Assembly (NCBI GenBank): GCA_034440455.1
Contig: JAWXCB010000008.1
Span: forward strand, 62,001-126,000
Length of the DNA stretch: 64,000 nucleotides
Source of the DNA: JAWXCB01 sp034440455
GTDB lineage: Bacteria; Bacteroidota; Bacteroidia; Chitinophagales; CAIOSU01
Reading direction: 5' to 3'
Position 1 is the first letter of the stretch. Each line of letters opens with the position of its first letter. The translations under genes were made by a program, and so were the position numbers. This document shows, one piece after another, positions 41,389-51,312 of the stretch. The notes beneath the pieces are model-generated. The model was not told the DNA's origin. It was given only the letters and a program-made list of their open reading frames with translations, and made no database searches.

Positions 41389-42462
41389 CTACTCCAACTC
41401 CACTTTCATCTTCACCGGCTGATGGTCGGAATACTTGAAATCAAGATTGATTCCATTCACCTCCAGCACTTTCACATTCGGAGAGACCAAAAAGAAATCA
41501 ATCAGCGTCACAAAAGTTTTACCCTTTTCAAATGCCGTAGCAAGTTTGCGGTTCGTGGGCGTATTTGAATCGAATGCCCAATTCCAGCCGGGCATAAAAT
41601 CAGATGGAATATTAAGTTGAACGTAGGAGCCATCCGCATCTTTCCCGAAATGCTGGTAATCGAAATCAGGCGGGCATTGATTCCAGTCGCCACCCACGAT
41701 AATGTAGTTTCCTTTTGCATACTCCTCCGTCAGTAATCCTTTGAGCAATTCCATTTCTTTTTTCTTGATTGAACCTCCTTCATCATAAGCTTCATTATGC
41801 GTGTTAATCACCACCAATTGCTTTCCGTTGGGAAGATTATAGCGATGCAACAACAAACATCTGTCCAACCAAAACACACGCTTGGGCCAGGGAAAACCAC
41901 CGGGTAAAGAAATGCGTGTTGCTTCTACGGGTTGAAATTTACTGTAAGAGCCAAGCCCCGCATCTACTTTGCCAAGCGCATCCCACGGCTTGTTGAGCGG
42001 AGCGGGAACATAATCCACGACATAGTTTTGCGCATAGGTGTAGGCATGATTCGGCAATGCTTTTGCAAGCGCTTCCAATTCATTTACTCTGTGGCTGCGC
42101 TTGGAATTCACATCCACTTCCTGAATTAAAATAAAATCAACATCTGCTTGTGAGGCAAGTGTTGTTGTGATTCCTTTCAGATTTTCTTCCACTCTTTCTT
42201 TGGAAGGGCGCACCATTTTTCCGCCATCAAAAAAGAAATCTTCTTTGTCACCCAAGCCGGAGTAGCCAATATTCCATAGCAAGAAAGTAAATACGCTGTC
42301 AGTTGGTGTTGCGCTTACGGGATTTTTGATTTCAACGCTTTCGGTGGGCGCAGGCTCATAATTAGTAAGTGTGCCGTAGAGCATGTTGCCACCGACATAA
42401 AGCGCGGCAATACCGGCAAACAACAGGAGAATAAAGAGGAGCATTTTGAGTCTTCTTTTCAT
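41389..42462 (-). CDS. Endonuclease/exonuclease/phosphatase family protein, membrane-anchored
   Basis: 357 residues. Residues 6-27 form one membrane segment (LKMLLFILLLFAGIAALYVG), then the EEP fold: NIGYSGLG, FILIQEVDVNSKRS (Glu), INTHNEAYDEGG, IIVGGDWNQCPPDF (Asp and Asn) and C-terminal FKYSDHQPV (Asp-His). The catalytic domain probably faces the periplasm. Natural substrates could be nucleic acid or phospholipid head groups; not decidable. Confidence 0.85.
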   Translation of the reverse strand: MKRRLKMLLFILLLFAGIAALYVGGNMLYGTLTNYEPAPTESVEIKNPVSATPTDSVFTFLLWNIGYSGLGDKEDFFFDGGKMVRPSKERVEENLKGITTTLASQADVDFILIQEVDVNSKRSHRVNELEALAKALPNHAYTYAQNYVVDYVPAPLNKPWDALGKVDAGLGSYSKFQPVEATRISLPGGFPWPKRVFWLDRCLLLHRYNLPNGKQLVVINTHNEAYDEGGSIKKKEMELLKGLLTEEYAKGNYIIVGGDWNQCPPDFDYQHFGKDADGSYVQLNIPSDFMPGWNWAFDSNTPTNRKLATAFEKGKTFVTLIDFFLVSPNVKVLEVNGINLDFKYSDHQPVKMKVELE

Positions 42463-42586
42463 TATTTGAGAATTTAGGAGGGTGTTTCAAAGATACAGAT
42501 TCAGGACAAGCCAAATCTCTATATTTGTTAAAGCAAGATTATCCGCTTGTTTCCCCGCAAGCTATTTTTAACCAAATTCATCCTGA

Positions 42587-43417
42587 ATGAATACTGACGA
42601 ATTTCATTGGCGCTCTATTGACGAACTGAACATTTATGGAAAATATTGGGCTCCCGAAAAAGAAATTAAAGGTGTTGTTTGCCTTGTGCATGGCATGGGC
42701 GAGCACTGCAACCGCTATGACTTTGTCGGAAAATTTCTTTCCGATAATGCAGTTGCGCTGATTGGTTATGACCAGCGTGGGCATGGTAAGTCGGAAGGAA
42801 AAAGAGGGCATACGCCATCGTATGACCACCTCTTACAGGGCGTGGACAATCTGATTCACAAAGCGAAAGAATTGTTTCCCGAATTGCCGATCATACTTTA
42901 CGGACATAGCATGGGGGGTAATCTGGTGTTGAATTATGCGATGCAAAAGAAACCCATCCTGAATGGCGTGATTGCATCAAGTCCTTGGTTAAGATTAGCA
43001 TTTGAGCCGCCCGCAATCCAAGTGAAACTGGGACATTGGATGAAAAAGATTTATCCCGCGTTTTCGCAATCAACAAATCTGGATGCCAAGGCTATTTCAC
43101 GCATTCCAGAAGAAGTGAAGAAATATGAAAACGACCCGTTGGTGCATGATAAAATCACTGCGATGATGTTCACATCCGTATATGATGCAGGGCTGCGGGC
43201 ATTGAATAATCCGGATGAAATGGAATTGCCCTTGTTGCATTTTCATGGGAACGCTGATAAACTTACTTCGTGTGCTGCTTCAAAAGAATTTACGGGAAAT
43301 GTAAAAGGGGATGTGACGTTTAAAATGTTTGAAGGGGCATTTCACGAAACGCATAATGATTTGTGCCGCGAGGAAGTATTGAATTTGATGAAAAATTGGG
43401 TGGAGGAAAGGCTATGA
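42587..43417 (+). CDS. Monoacylglycerol-lipase-like alpha/beta hydrolase
   Basis: 276 residues. CLVHGMGEHCNRY (oxyanion strand), GYDQRGHGKSEG, ILYGHSMGGNLVL (nucleophile Ser) and FHGNADKLTS, FHETHNDL (acid and His). The pattern is that of bacterial MGL-like lysophospholipase/lipase proteins. No signal peptide. A TATATTTG box at 42520-42527 could be its promoter -7 element, though no TTTG lies at the right distance. Confidence 0.9.
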   Translation: MNTDEFHWRSIDELNIYGKYWAPEKEIKGVVCLVHGMGEHCNRYDFVGKFLSDNAVALIGYDQRGHGKSEGKRGHTPSYDHLLQGVDNLIHKAKELFPELPIILYGHSMGGNLVLNYAMQKKPILNGVIASSPWLRLAFEPPAIQVKLGHWMKKIYPAFSQSTNLDAKAISRIPEEVKKYENDPLVHDKITAMMFTSVYDAGLRALNNPDEMELPLLHFHGNADKLTSCAASKEFTGNVKGDVTFKMFEGAFHETHNDLCREEVLNLMKNWVEERL

Positions 43418-43522
43418 AAAATTCCAATATCCAAAGAGCAAAATTCAAGAGGACGGTTTTGAAAATAGTTCATCTGCATTTTGATTATTGAAATTTGAAA
43501 ATTGGTAATTTCAGGAAGGCAG

Positions 43523-44851
43523 ATGTTTGCAATCATTGACACAGAAACGACAGGCGGCAATCCGGTGAAAGACCGCATCATGGAGATTGCCGTTATCCTG
43601 CATGATGGCGAGCGCGTGGTGGAAGAATTTGCAACGCTGCTCAATCCGGGCACTCCCATCGCCCCGTTTATTATTTCGCTTACAGGCATCACAAATGAAA
43701 TGGTGCAGGATGCGCCAACCTTCGACCAGATTGCGGAAACGGTGGAGCGGCTCACCGGGAAAAGCATTTTTGTAGCGCATAATGCGCGCTTTGATTATTC
43801 GGTGGTGCGCAGGGAGTTCAAGCGCATGGGCGTTCGCTTTCAGCGGAAGCAACTCTGCACTGTGCATCTCAGCCAGAAATTATTACCCGGAAAACAATCG
43901 TACAGTCTCGGTAAACTTTGCCGCGAAATCGGGATACAAGTTGAAAAACGTCACCGCGCTTTGGGTGATGCGCGGGCAACGGTTTTGTTATTTGAAAAAC
44001 TGCTAGGAGGCGACAAGGAGCATATCATCAACAGCGTGTTCACCGATGAGTTGGAAGGCGCTGATATTCCGCCCAATCTTTCATCCGAAACCGTTGATGA
44101 TTTGCCGGAGGAAACAGGCGTTTATTATTTCTTAGATGATAAAATGAAAATCCTGTTTGTGGGCAAAAGCAGGAACATCCGCAAGCGCGTGATTGATCAT
44201 ATCCTGAAAGAGGCAAACGAGCCTTATTTCGCCCGCATGAAAAACCGGATTTATGATGTGCAGTATGAAATCACCGGCAGCGAGTTAATCGCGCAGTTGT
44301 TTGAGTTTGATGAAATAGAGAAACACGCCCCGCCTTTCAATTTCACAAGAAGAAAAAAACAATACAACTACGGCATTTACTCTTTCACCGATGCGGATGG
44401 TTTGTTGAATCTCGGTATTGATAAATTGAATCGCGATGAACCTCCGCTTCTGGAAACGATTTCTTACAACACGGCTTTAAAAATCCTGAAAAAGCTCGTT
44501 CCTAAATATGAATTAGACCCGCGCCTGTGCGGATTGGGTAATGGCGATGAAACGCCTGCTATCAGTCCGTTGCTGTACAATTCAAAAGTGCAGCGGCTGC
44601 TTCAGAGATACCAGCATGAGCATCCCAATTTTTTCATTATTGGCGAAGGCAGAGCGCATCACGAGCAATCCGTGGTGTGGGTGGAAAGAAACTGCTACAA
44701 AGGCTTTGGCTATTTCGAGCCGGAACACATCGAAAACGACATCCAATCGCTGATGGATGCAGTGAAGCCTTCAATAAACAATGCGGACGCAAGCCGCCTG
44801 ATTAAAAACTGGATGAAGAAGAAGATGAAGGATGAGGTGATTAAGTATTAA
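43523..44851 (+). CDS. DEDDh exonuclease fused to a GIY-YIG/UvrC-like domain
   Basis: 442 residues from the ATG at 43523 (a TTG frame to 43502 has no support). N-terminal exonuclease: FAIIDTETTGGN, VAHNARFDYSVV, HRALGDARAT carry the D-E-D-Dh residues of DNA polymerase III epsilon-type proteins. C-terminal GIY-YIG: GVYYFLDDKMKILFVGKSRN, KRVIDHI, FEFDEIEKHAPPFN. It resembles the PolC-epsilon/Cho-type fusions used in DNA repair in several bacteria. Likely a soluble repair nuclease. Confidence 0.9.
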   Translation: MFAIIDTETTGGNPVKDRIMEIAVILHDGERVVEEFATLLNPGTPIAPFIISLTGITNEMVQDAPTFDQIAETVERLTGKSIFVAHNARFDYSVVRREFKRMGVRFQRKQLCTVHLSQKLLPGKQSYSLGKLCREIGIQVEKRHRALGDARATVLLFEKLLGGDKEHIINSVFTDELEGADIPPNLSSETVDDLPEETGVYYFLDDKMKILFVGKSRNIRKRVIDHILKEANEPYFARMKNRIYDVQYEITGSELIAQLFEFDEIEKHAPPFNFTRRKKQYNYGIYSFTDADGLLNLGIDKLNRDEPPLLETISYNTALKILKKLVPKYELDPRLCGLGNGDETPAISPLLYNSKVQRLLQRYQHEHPNFFIIGEGRAHHEQSVVWVERNCYKGFGYFEPEHIENDIQSLMDAVKPSINNADASRLIKNWMKKKMKDEVIKY

Positions 44852-44980
44852 TGTACCCCTGAATTTCATCTGCTCAATAAATTACTTGACAACTCTTTTC
44901 TTGTTCTGTTGAAATGTTAAAAGGATTCGCGCAAGCGGATTTTTATTGCGGCTAATTTTTGCTGCAAATAAATCCGGAAC

Positions 44981-46150
44981 ATGATTGAAGACATCCTCAG
45001 CCCCCTTCCCTGGAGCCAGATTGAAAAATATAAAGCGCTGCCTGCCAACCGCTGGGGCGCAAATGTTGAATTTTTCACGGGTGACCTTCCCGATATGGAA
45101 AATGTACATATCGCAATCATCGGTGTGAAGGAAGACAGGGGCGCAGTGGATAATGAGGGATGCTTTGACGCGGTAGGCGCAATTCGCGAACAACTCTACA
45201 ATCTTGTTACGCATCACCAGTCATTAAAAATTTGGGATTTCGGAAATATTGAAAAAGGCAGCGAACTCACTGACACCTATTTCGGAGTGAGCAGCGTGCT
45301 GAATCAATTGCTCAAAGGAAAAGCGGTACCGATTATCATTGGCGGCAGCCACGACATCACGGCTGCACAGTTCAAAGGCTACAGCAGCTTTGAGCGCGAT
45401 GTAAACCTTACGGTGATTGATGAGCGTGTTGACCTGGAGGAAATGGACGGACAGTTTTCTGACCAAAATCATCTTTCAAAAATCATCACAGGCAATCCGC
45501 CATTTTTGGGCAATCTGAATCTACTTGGTTATCAATCACATTTCTCTGATCTAAAATCTTTGGAGACTTTGGATAAGCTCGGCTTCGAATGTATGCGCTT
45601 CGGCACGGTGCGCAAAGAAATGGAAGAAGTAGAGCCGCTTGTGCGCGAATCGGATATGCTGAGTTTTGATATTTCAGCGATTCGCGCTTCTGACGCGCCC
45701 GCAATGAAAGGCGCTACTCCAAACGGATTTTCCGGAGAAGAAGCGTGTCAAATCTGCCGCTATGCAGGATTGAGCGACCGCCTCAGTTCCATCGGCATTT
45801 ACAATTTTAATCCTGTGTTTGACCGCAACGACCAAACAGCGCAACTCATCGCACAGATGATTTGGTATTTCACCGATGGCTTTTACAGCCGCAAAGACGA
45901 CAAGCTCACGCTCACGGAAAAAGATTTTTACCGCTACATCGTGCATTTGGATGAAGGTCACCATGACCTGCATTTTTGGAAAAGCCGCAAGAGCGACCGC
46001 TGGTGGTTGGAAGTGTCAGTGCCGCAGTTGGGTAAGAAGAAAAACAAGCCGATGTTAGTGCCCTGCTCATACAATGATTACAAAATCGCCAGCGCAGGCG
46101 AACTTCCCGAACGCTGGATTAAGGCGCAGTTGAAGGCGGCTGCGGTTTAA
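44981..46150 (+). CDS. Arginase/formimidoylglutamase-fold protein with altered metal ligands
   Basis: 389 residues. The arginase-superfamily layout is visible: IIIGGSHDITAAQ with His124, TVIDERVDLEEM with Asp147 and Asp151 but Arg149 where arginases have His, and MLSFDISAIRASDAPA with Asp230 but Ser232 where they have the second Asp. Two of the usual six manganese ligands are therefore changed, so metal binding or activity may be weak or different. A related group in this phylum is annotated as formimidoylglutamase (histidine breakdown); no hut genes are adjacent. Confidence 0.75.
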   Translation: MIEDILSPLPWSQIEKYKALPANRWGANVEFFTGDLPDMENVHIAIIGVKEDRGAVDNEGCFDAVGAIREQLYNLVTHHQSLKIWDFGNIEKGSELTDTYFGVSSVLNQLLKGKAVPIIIGGSHDITAAQFKGYSSFERDVNLTVIDERVDLEEMDGQFSDQNHLSKIITGNPPFLGNLNLLGYQSHFSDLKSLETLDKLGFECMRFGTVRKEMEEVEPLVRESDMLSFDISAIRASDAPAMKGATPNGFSGEEACQICRYAGLSDRLSSIGIYNFNPVFDRNDQTAQLIAQMIWYFTDGFYSRKDDKLTLTEKDFYRYIVHLDEGHHDLHFWKSRKSDRWWLEVSVPQLGKKKNKPMLVPCSYNDYKIASAGELPERWIKAQLKAAAV

Positions 46151-46280
46151 CATTAAGGTTAAGTTAAGCGTAAAGCATCTTTGTCTCGCAATGCGGATGC
46201 AATCTGCTGTTTCAATTTATTTTTAGAGAGATTCTTGAAAAATAGGGCGGTAAAATCCTTAGTTTTATTCCCCCCGATTC

Positions 46281-49064
46281 ATGAAATTGAGATTTCTTTC
46301 CCTCTTATTTATTATATTCAACACACTTGCACTCTCTGCGCAAACTGCATCGCTGAAAGGGACGCTTGTTGACCTTGATGAAAATCTCACTATTGCGGAT
46401 GCTGTCGTAACAATTACCGGAGAAAAAATTTTTGAAACGAAATCTGACGATAACGGCATCTTCCAATTCAATGAAGTTCCCTTTGGAAAATATGAATTGA
46501 AAGTTGAAAAGGAAGGATATGAAATTGTCTCCCGCTCGCTGGATGTTACCGAAAAAGAAAAAAAAATAGGGCTGATTATTTTATCAAAGTTTGATGAAAA
46601 TGCCGACCGCTTTGTGCAGGATAATATTCCTGTCATTTCGTTTGCGGAATCAGATATCAATGACCGCTCCTCGCAAAATGTGTCGGGCGTGTTGAGCGCT
46701 TCGCGCGATGCATTCATCTCAGCTTCTTCCTTCAATTGGGGCGCTGCGCGTTTCCGTATTCGCGGGTATGAGGGCGAAAATTTTGCCACACTGATGAATG
46801 GCGCTCCCATGAATGATTTGGCAACGGGACAAACATTCTGGTATTTGTGGGGCGGATTGAATGACGTGTTGCGAAACCGCGAAAACGCTTTTGGGCTTGC
46901 CGCTTCTACGTTTGCATTTGGCGGAGTTGGCGGCTCCAACGATTTGGATGCGCGCGCAGCGCGGCAGCGGAAACAACTTTCTACTTCCTACGCGATTTCC
47001 AATCGCAACTATATGCACCGCCTGATGACTACATACAACTCAGGCATTCTGAAAAACAACTGGGCGGTTTCGCTTTCGTTTTCCAGACGTTGGGCGCAGG
47101 AGAATTACATTCCCGGAACATGGTTTGACGGATATTCTTATTTCGCTTCGGTGGAGAAACTCATCGGATTTAAACATTCCATCAGCCTCACCACGTTTGG
47201 CGCGCCCACCCGCAGCGGACGCTCCACGCCTTCAATACAGGAGATGAACGATTTAGCGGGAACAAATTATTACAACCCGGGATGGGGCTATCAGAATGGC
47301 GAAAAGCGCAACGCGATAGTCGGAAAAAATTTCCAGCCGGTTTTTGTGCTGAATCACGAATGGAAAATCAATAAAAAGTCTTCGCTTGAAAGCGCGGTTT
47401 CGTATTTGTTCGGAAAAAATTCGGTGGGCGCGTTGGATTGGTATAACGCGCCCGACCCGCGTCCTGATTACTATCGCAACCTGCCCAGCCTGATTGAAGA
47501 TTCCACATTACAACAGGAAGCCGAATATTTGCTTTCCAATTCTAAAGAAGCGCGACAAGTTGATTGGGATAATCTCTACAACGTGAATTATCATAATACC
47601 GAAAACGTAGCTGATGGAATCAACGGAGATTCCATCACGGGAAACCGCTCGCTTTACATCGTGCAGAATCGCGTGATTAAAAATCAGAAGCTCGCGGTGA
47701 ATGCGGTGTACAACAATTCTCTGTCAGAACATGTGCTGCTCACGACTGGCGTTTCGTATCAAAGGCAAACATCGAATTATTATGCAGAAGTGAATGACTT
47801 GCTGGGTGGAGATTTTTTTATGGACTTCAATCAGTTTGCCGAGCAGGATTTTCCCGACAGCGACACCGCTGTGCAAAACGATTTGAACCGCCCTAACCGG
47901 CTTGTGCGGGAAGGCGAACAGTATAGTTATGACTACACGTTGACGAATTGTAAAACCACCGCATGGCTGCAAACGCATTTCAAATACAATCACTTTGATT
48001 TTTTCCTCGCGGGCGAACTTACCTCTTCTCGCTACTGGCGCGAAGGGAATACTCGTGTCGGATTATTTCCAGATAACTCTTATGGTGAAGGTGAGAGTCA
48101 GCAGTTCTTCAATTATTTTCTGAAGGGCGGATTGACCTACAAAATCAACGGCAGAAATTATTTGTTTGCAAACGGAGCATATCTTACACGCGCTCCGCTC
48201 GTGCAGGATGCGCTGGTGTCGCCTCGCACACGCGACCAATACGCGCCAACATTAGACGACACCAAAATATTTTCCGCTGAAGGCGGCTACTATTTAAAAA
48301 GCCCGAAAGTGAAAGGCAGACTCACTGGTTTCTTCACACAATTCAACGACCAGATTCAGACCTACAATTTTTATCATGAAGATTTTCGCACACAAATCAA
48401 CTATACGCTCACGAATGTTGACACGCGCCACATGGGCGTTGAGTTTGCGGTAGATGCGCGGCTGTGGCAAGGACTGAGCGCAACTGCTGTGGCCTCTATC
48501 GGGCAGTATTATTACACTTCGCGTCCTGATGCCACCGTCACGCAGGATAATAATTCGGAAGTGTTGCAGAACGAAACGATTTATGCAAAGAATTTTTTCG
48601 TGTCGGGTTCACCGCAGAAAGCATATACGCTTGGCTTGAGCTATCGCGGAAAGAAGTTCTGGTTTGTAAATCTTTCGTGGAATATTTATGATGATATTTA
48701 TATCAGCTTCAACCCTGCGCGCAGAACTACGCAAGCGGTTGATATGGTGCAGGAAGGCTCGCAGGAGTGGAATGCTATTATTGAGCAGGAAGAAGTGAAT
48801 CCTGATTTCAAAGACAAGTTCACGCTTGATTTATTTGGCGGAAAATCTTTCAAGTTGAATAAAGAGCGCGTGCATGGCTATAATTTTTTCATGGTGCTGA
48901 ATGTAGGCGTGAATAATATCCTCAACAATCAAAACATGATCGTAGGCGGCTTTGAGCAGTTGCGTTTTGATTTCACCGAGAAAAATCCGAACAAGTTTGC
49001 CTCAAGATATTTTTACAACTACGGGGCTACGTTTTTTGTGAATTTGACTTTTAGAATGAATTAA
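46281..49064 (+). CDS. TonB-dependent outer-membrane receptor with carboxypeptidase-like domain
   Basis: 927 residues: signal peptide (FLSLLFIIFNTLALSAQ), an N-terminal CarboxypepD_reg-like domain (LKGTLVDLDENLTIADAVVT, VPFGKYELKVEKEGYE), a plug region (FRIRGYEGENFATLMNGAPM, FGGVGGSND) and a long C-terminal barrel of amphipathic strands ending NYGATFFVNLTFRMN. It imports an unknown substrate with energy from TonB. Followed by a DUF5689 lipoprotein 62 bp later, a likely surface partner. Confidence 0.93.
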   Translation: MKLRFLSLLFIIFNTLALSAQTASLKGTLVDLDENLTIADAVVTITGEKIFETKSDDNGIFQFNEVPFGKYELKVEKEGYEIVSRSLDVTEKEKKIGLIILSKFDENADRFVQDNIPVISFAESDINDRSSQNVSGVLSASRDAFISASSFNWGAARFRIRGYEGENFATLMNGAPMNDLATGQTFWYLWGGLNDVLRNRENAFGLAASTFAFGGVGGSNDLDARAARQRKQLSTSYAISNRNYMHRLMTTYNSGILKNNWAVSLSFSRRWAQENYIPGTWFDGYSYFASVEKLIGFKHSISLTTFGAPTRSGRSTPSIQEMNDLAGTNYYNPGWGYQNGEKRNAIVGKNFQPVFVLNHEWKINKKSSLESAVSYLFGKNSVGALDWYNAPDPRPDYYRNLPSLIEDSTLQQEAEYLLSNSKEARQVDWDNLYNVNYHNTENVADGINGDSITGNRSLYIVQNRVIKNQKLAVNAVYNNSLSEHVLLTTGVSYQRQTSNYYAEVNDLLGGDFFMDFNQFAEQDFPDSDTAVQNDLNRPNRLVREGEQYSYDYTLTNCKTTAWLQTHFKYNHFDFFLAGELTSSRYWREGNTRVGLFPDNSYGEGESQQFFNYFLKGGLTYKINGRNYLFANGAYLTRAPLVQDALVSPRTRDQYAPTLDDTKIFSAEGGYYLKSPKVKGRLTGFFTQFNDQIQTYNFYHEDFRTQINYTLTNVDTRHMGVEFAVDARLWQGLSATAVASIGQYYYTSRPDATVTQDNNSEVLQNETIYAKNFFVSGSPQKAYTLGLSYRGKKFWFVNLSWNIYDDIYISFNPARRTTQAVDMVQEGSQEWNAIIEQEEVNPDFKDKFTLDLFGGKSFKLNKERVHGYNFFMVLNVGVNNILNNQNMIVGGFEQLRFDFTEKNPNKFASRYFYNYGATFFVNLTFRMN

Positions 49065-49126
49065 AATGTTTGTAGTTCGTGTTTTGTTGTTTGTAGTTAC
49101 AACAATGCAACACGAATAAAACTTAA

Positions 49127-50527
49127 ATGATAGACATGAAGAAGTTTCTGTTTCCAGTATTCCTCTTATTACTATCGTTATCCTCCTGCATCAAAGACGA
49201 TTTTGATGCACCGCCTGCGGATGGAGAAGACCCGGATATTACTGCCAACACAACGATTGCGCAACTCAAGCAATTGTTCACCAGTTCGCCTGTGCAAATC
49301 ACGGATTCATTGGTGATTCAGGGTGTTGTCACCTCAAGCGACAAGGCAGGAAATTTTTACAAGACACTTGTGATACAAGATGCTACTGCTGGTATTTCCA
49401 TTCGTCTCGACCAAACGGATTTATATGCGGATTATCCTATTGGCAGAAGAATATTTGTAAAATGCAAGAACCTGTGGCTGGGCGATTATGGCGACCTCGT
49501 GCAAATAGGCGGAGCATTGGATGACAGCGACCCGCAAAACCCCGGAGTGCTTCCGATTCCTTCTGCATTAATTGGCAACTATCTGCTGAAAGGAAAATAT
49601 AATATTCCGGTTGCTCCGATTGTCCTCACAATTGACCAGTTGGATAATCTTTATCAAAACATGCTCATCCAATTGAATGATGTGGAGTTTGCCTCAGCGG
49701 AATTGGGAAAAACTTATGCAGATGCAGTGGAGCAAAATTCAGAAAACAGAATGCTTACTGATTGCAATGGTAATTCTGTAATCCTGCGCAACAGCGGATT
49801 TGCACAATTTGCAGGCGATACGCTACCCGATGGAAACGGTACGCTGACTGCAATTTTCAGCGTGTTTACAGATGATTTTCAATTGCTGATTAACGATGTC
49901 ACTGATGTGCAGTTTGACAGTGCGCGCTGCACAAGTGGCGGTGGCGGAGATGGAATCATGGGCATCCGCAATTTGTATGCGGGCAGTGATGTTGTAATTG
50001 GTTCCGGAAAAATTATTACCGGCACTGTGATTTCCGATAAAACGAACGCCAACTTCGACCCGAAAAATTTAGTGCTGCAAGATTCAACTGGCGGTATTGT
50101 TGTGCGTTTCACTGCTGCGCACAACTTCAACACGGGTGACGAAGTGGAGATGGATGTTTCGGGGCAAACATTGACTGAATACAATGGATTAATAGAAATT
50201 GACGGAGCGCCCAACTCAACCACAACAAAAACCGGAACGGGAAATGTCACTGCCCGCACTGCAACCATTTCCCAAATTAATTCCAACTCCAACATTTGGG
50301 AATCAACATTAGTGAAAGTGAATAATGTAACATTGACGGGAAGCAGCGGACAATATTCGGGTACGCTTACCATGACCGATGCCACCGGAACTCTCGACCT
50401 GTACACGCGAACCGGAGCTACTTTTGCTACTACGTCTTATCCCACAGGAAGCGTATCTGTCACAGGAGTGTTGGGCGATTTTAATGGGGAACAATTGAGC
50501 ATCCGCAACACTGCTGATGTGCAATAA
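49127..50527 (+). CDS. DUF5689 lipoprotein
   Basis: 466 residues; the Met at codon 4 (49136) is an equally good start. Lipoprotein signal PVFLLLLSLSSC. An N-terminal DUF5689 domain (TIAQLKQLFTSSPVQITDSL, VIQGVVTSSDKAGNFYKTLV, GISIRLDQTDLYADYPIGRR) is followed by a tandem OB-fold-like second unit (GKIITGTVISDKTNANFDPK). The role is unknown. It most likely sits on the outer membrane as companion of the TonB receptor just upstream. Confidence 0.85.
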   Translation: MIDMKKFLFPVFLLLLSLSSCIKDDFDAPPADGEDPDITANTTIAQLKQLFTSSPVQITDSLVIQGVVTSSDKAGNFYKTLVIQDATAGISIRLDQTDLYADYPIGRRIFVKCKNLWLGDYGDLVQIGGALDDSDPQNPGVLPIPSALIGNYLLKGKYNIPVAPIVLTIDQLDNLYQNMLIQLNDVEFASAELGKTYADAVEQNSENRMLTDCNGNSVILRNSGFAQFAGDTLPDGNGTLTAIFSVFTDDFQLLINDVTDVQFDSARCTSGGGGDGIMGIRNLYAGSDVVIGSGKIITGTVISDKTNANFDPKNLVLQDSTGGIVVRFTAAHNFNTGDEVEMDVSGQTLTEYNGLIEIDGAPNSTTTKTGTGNVTARTATISQINSNSNIWESTLVKVNNVTLTGSSGQYSGTLTMTDATGTLDLYTRTGATFATTSYPTGSVSVTGVLGDFNGEQLSIRNTADVQ

Positions 50528-50537
50528 ATTCAGGTGA

Positions 50538-51308
50538 CTAAAACCTCAGGTGCTTAACAGTAAGTCCGTTGTTGATGAGCTGCTTCAGCGAGTCAATGCC
50601 GATTTTCAAATGTGTTTGCGCGAAGTTGTTCGTGACGGATTTATCGCTTTCATCGGTTTTCACTCCTTGCGGAATCATCGGCTGATCGCTCACGAGCAAT
50701 AATGCACCCGCAGGAATTTCATTTTTGAACGCAGTAATAAAGATCGTGGCGGTTTCCATGTCAATCGCCATCGTGCGGATTTTGCGCAAATATTCTTTGA
50801 ACTCTTCGTCCCACTCCCACACTCTGCGGTTGGTGGTGTAAACGGTGCCTGTCCAGTAGTCCTGATTGTTATCACGAATGGTGGTGGAAATTGCTTTTTG
50901 CAACGCAAACGCTGGAAGCGCAGGCACTTCCGCAGGAAAGTAATCATTGGATGTTCCTTCACCGCGAATGGCTGCAATCGGAAGAATAAAATCTCCGATT
51001 TCGCTTTTCTTTTTCAGCCCACCGCATTTGCCAAGAAACAACACGGCTTGTGGTTCGATGGCGCTTAATAAATCCATTATCGTAGCAGCATTCGGACTGC
51101 CCATGCCGAAGTTGATAATCGTGATGCCATCAGCGCTCGCGCTGCGCATTGGGCGATTTTCTCCAACAACCTTCACCGAATGCAGGTCGGCAAACATCTG
51201 CACGTAATTATCAAAATTGGTGAGCAGAATGTATTGCGAGAAATCTTTCAACTCTCTGCCAGTATAGCGGGGCAGCCAGTTGGTAACGATGTCTTTTTTG
51301 ATGTGCAT
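50538..51308 (-). CDS. amn: AMP nucleosidase
   Basis: 256 residues of the nucleoside phosphorylase fold: FGMGSPNAATIMDLLSAIEP, VLFLGKCGGLKKKSEIGDFI, AIDMETATIFITAFKNEIPA, LLVSDQPM. Bacteroidota possess a short Amn of this type that hydrolyses AMP to adenine and ribose-5-phosphate; other members act on nucleosides, so the substrate is inferred from family. Stop 4 bp from the next gene's end region; monocistronic or paired with the next gene on the same strand. Confidence 0.85.
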   Translation of the reverse strand: MHIKKDIVTNWLPRYTGRELKDFSQYILLTNFDNYVQMFADLHSVKVVGENRPMRSASADGITIINFGMGSPNAATIMDLLSAIEPQAVLFLGKCGGLKKKSEIGDFILPIAAIRGEGTSNDYFPAEVPALPAFALQKAISTTIRDNNQDYWTGTVYTTNRRVWEWDEEFKEYLRKIRTMAIDMETATIFITAFKNEIPAGALLLVSDQPMIPQGVKTDESDKSVTNNFAQTHLKIGIDSLKQLINNGLTVKHLRF

Positions 51309-51312
51309 TCAG

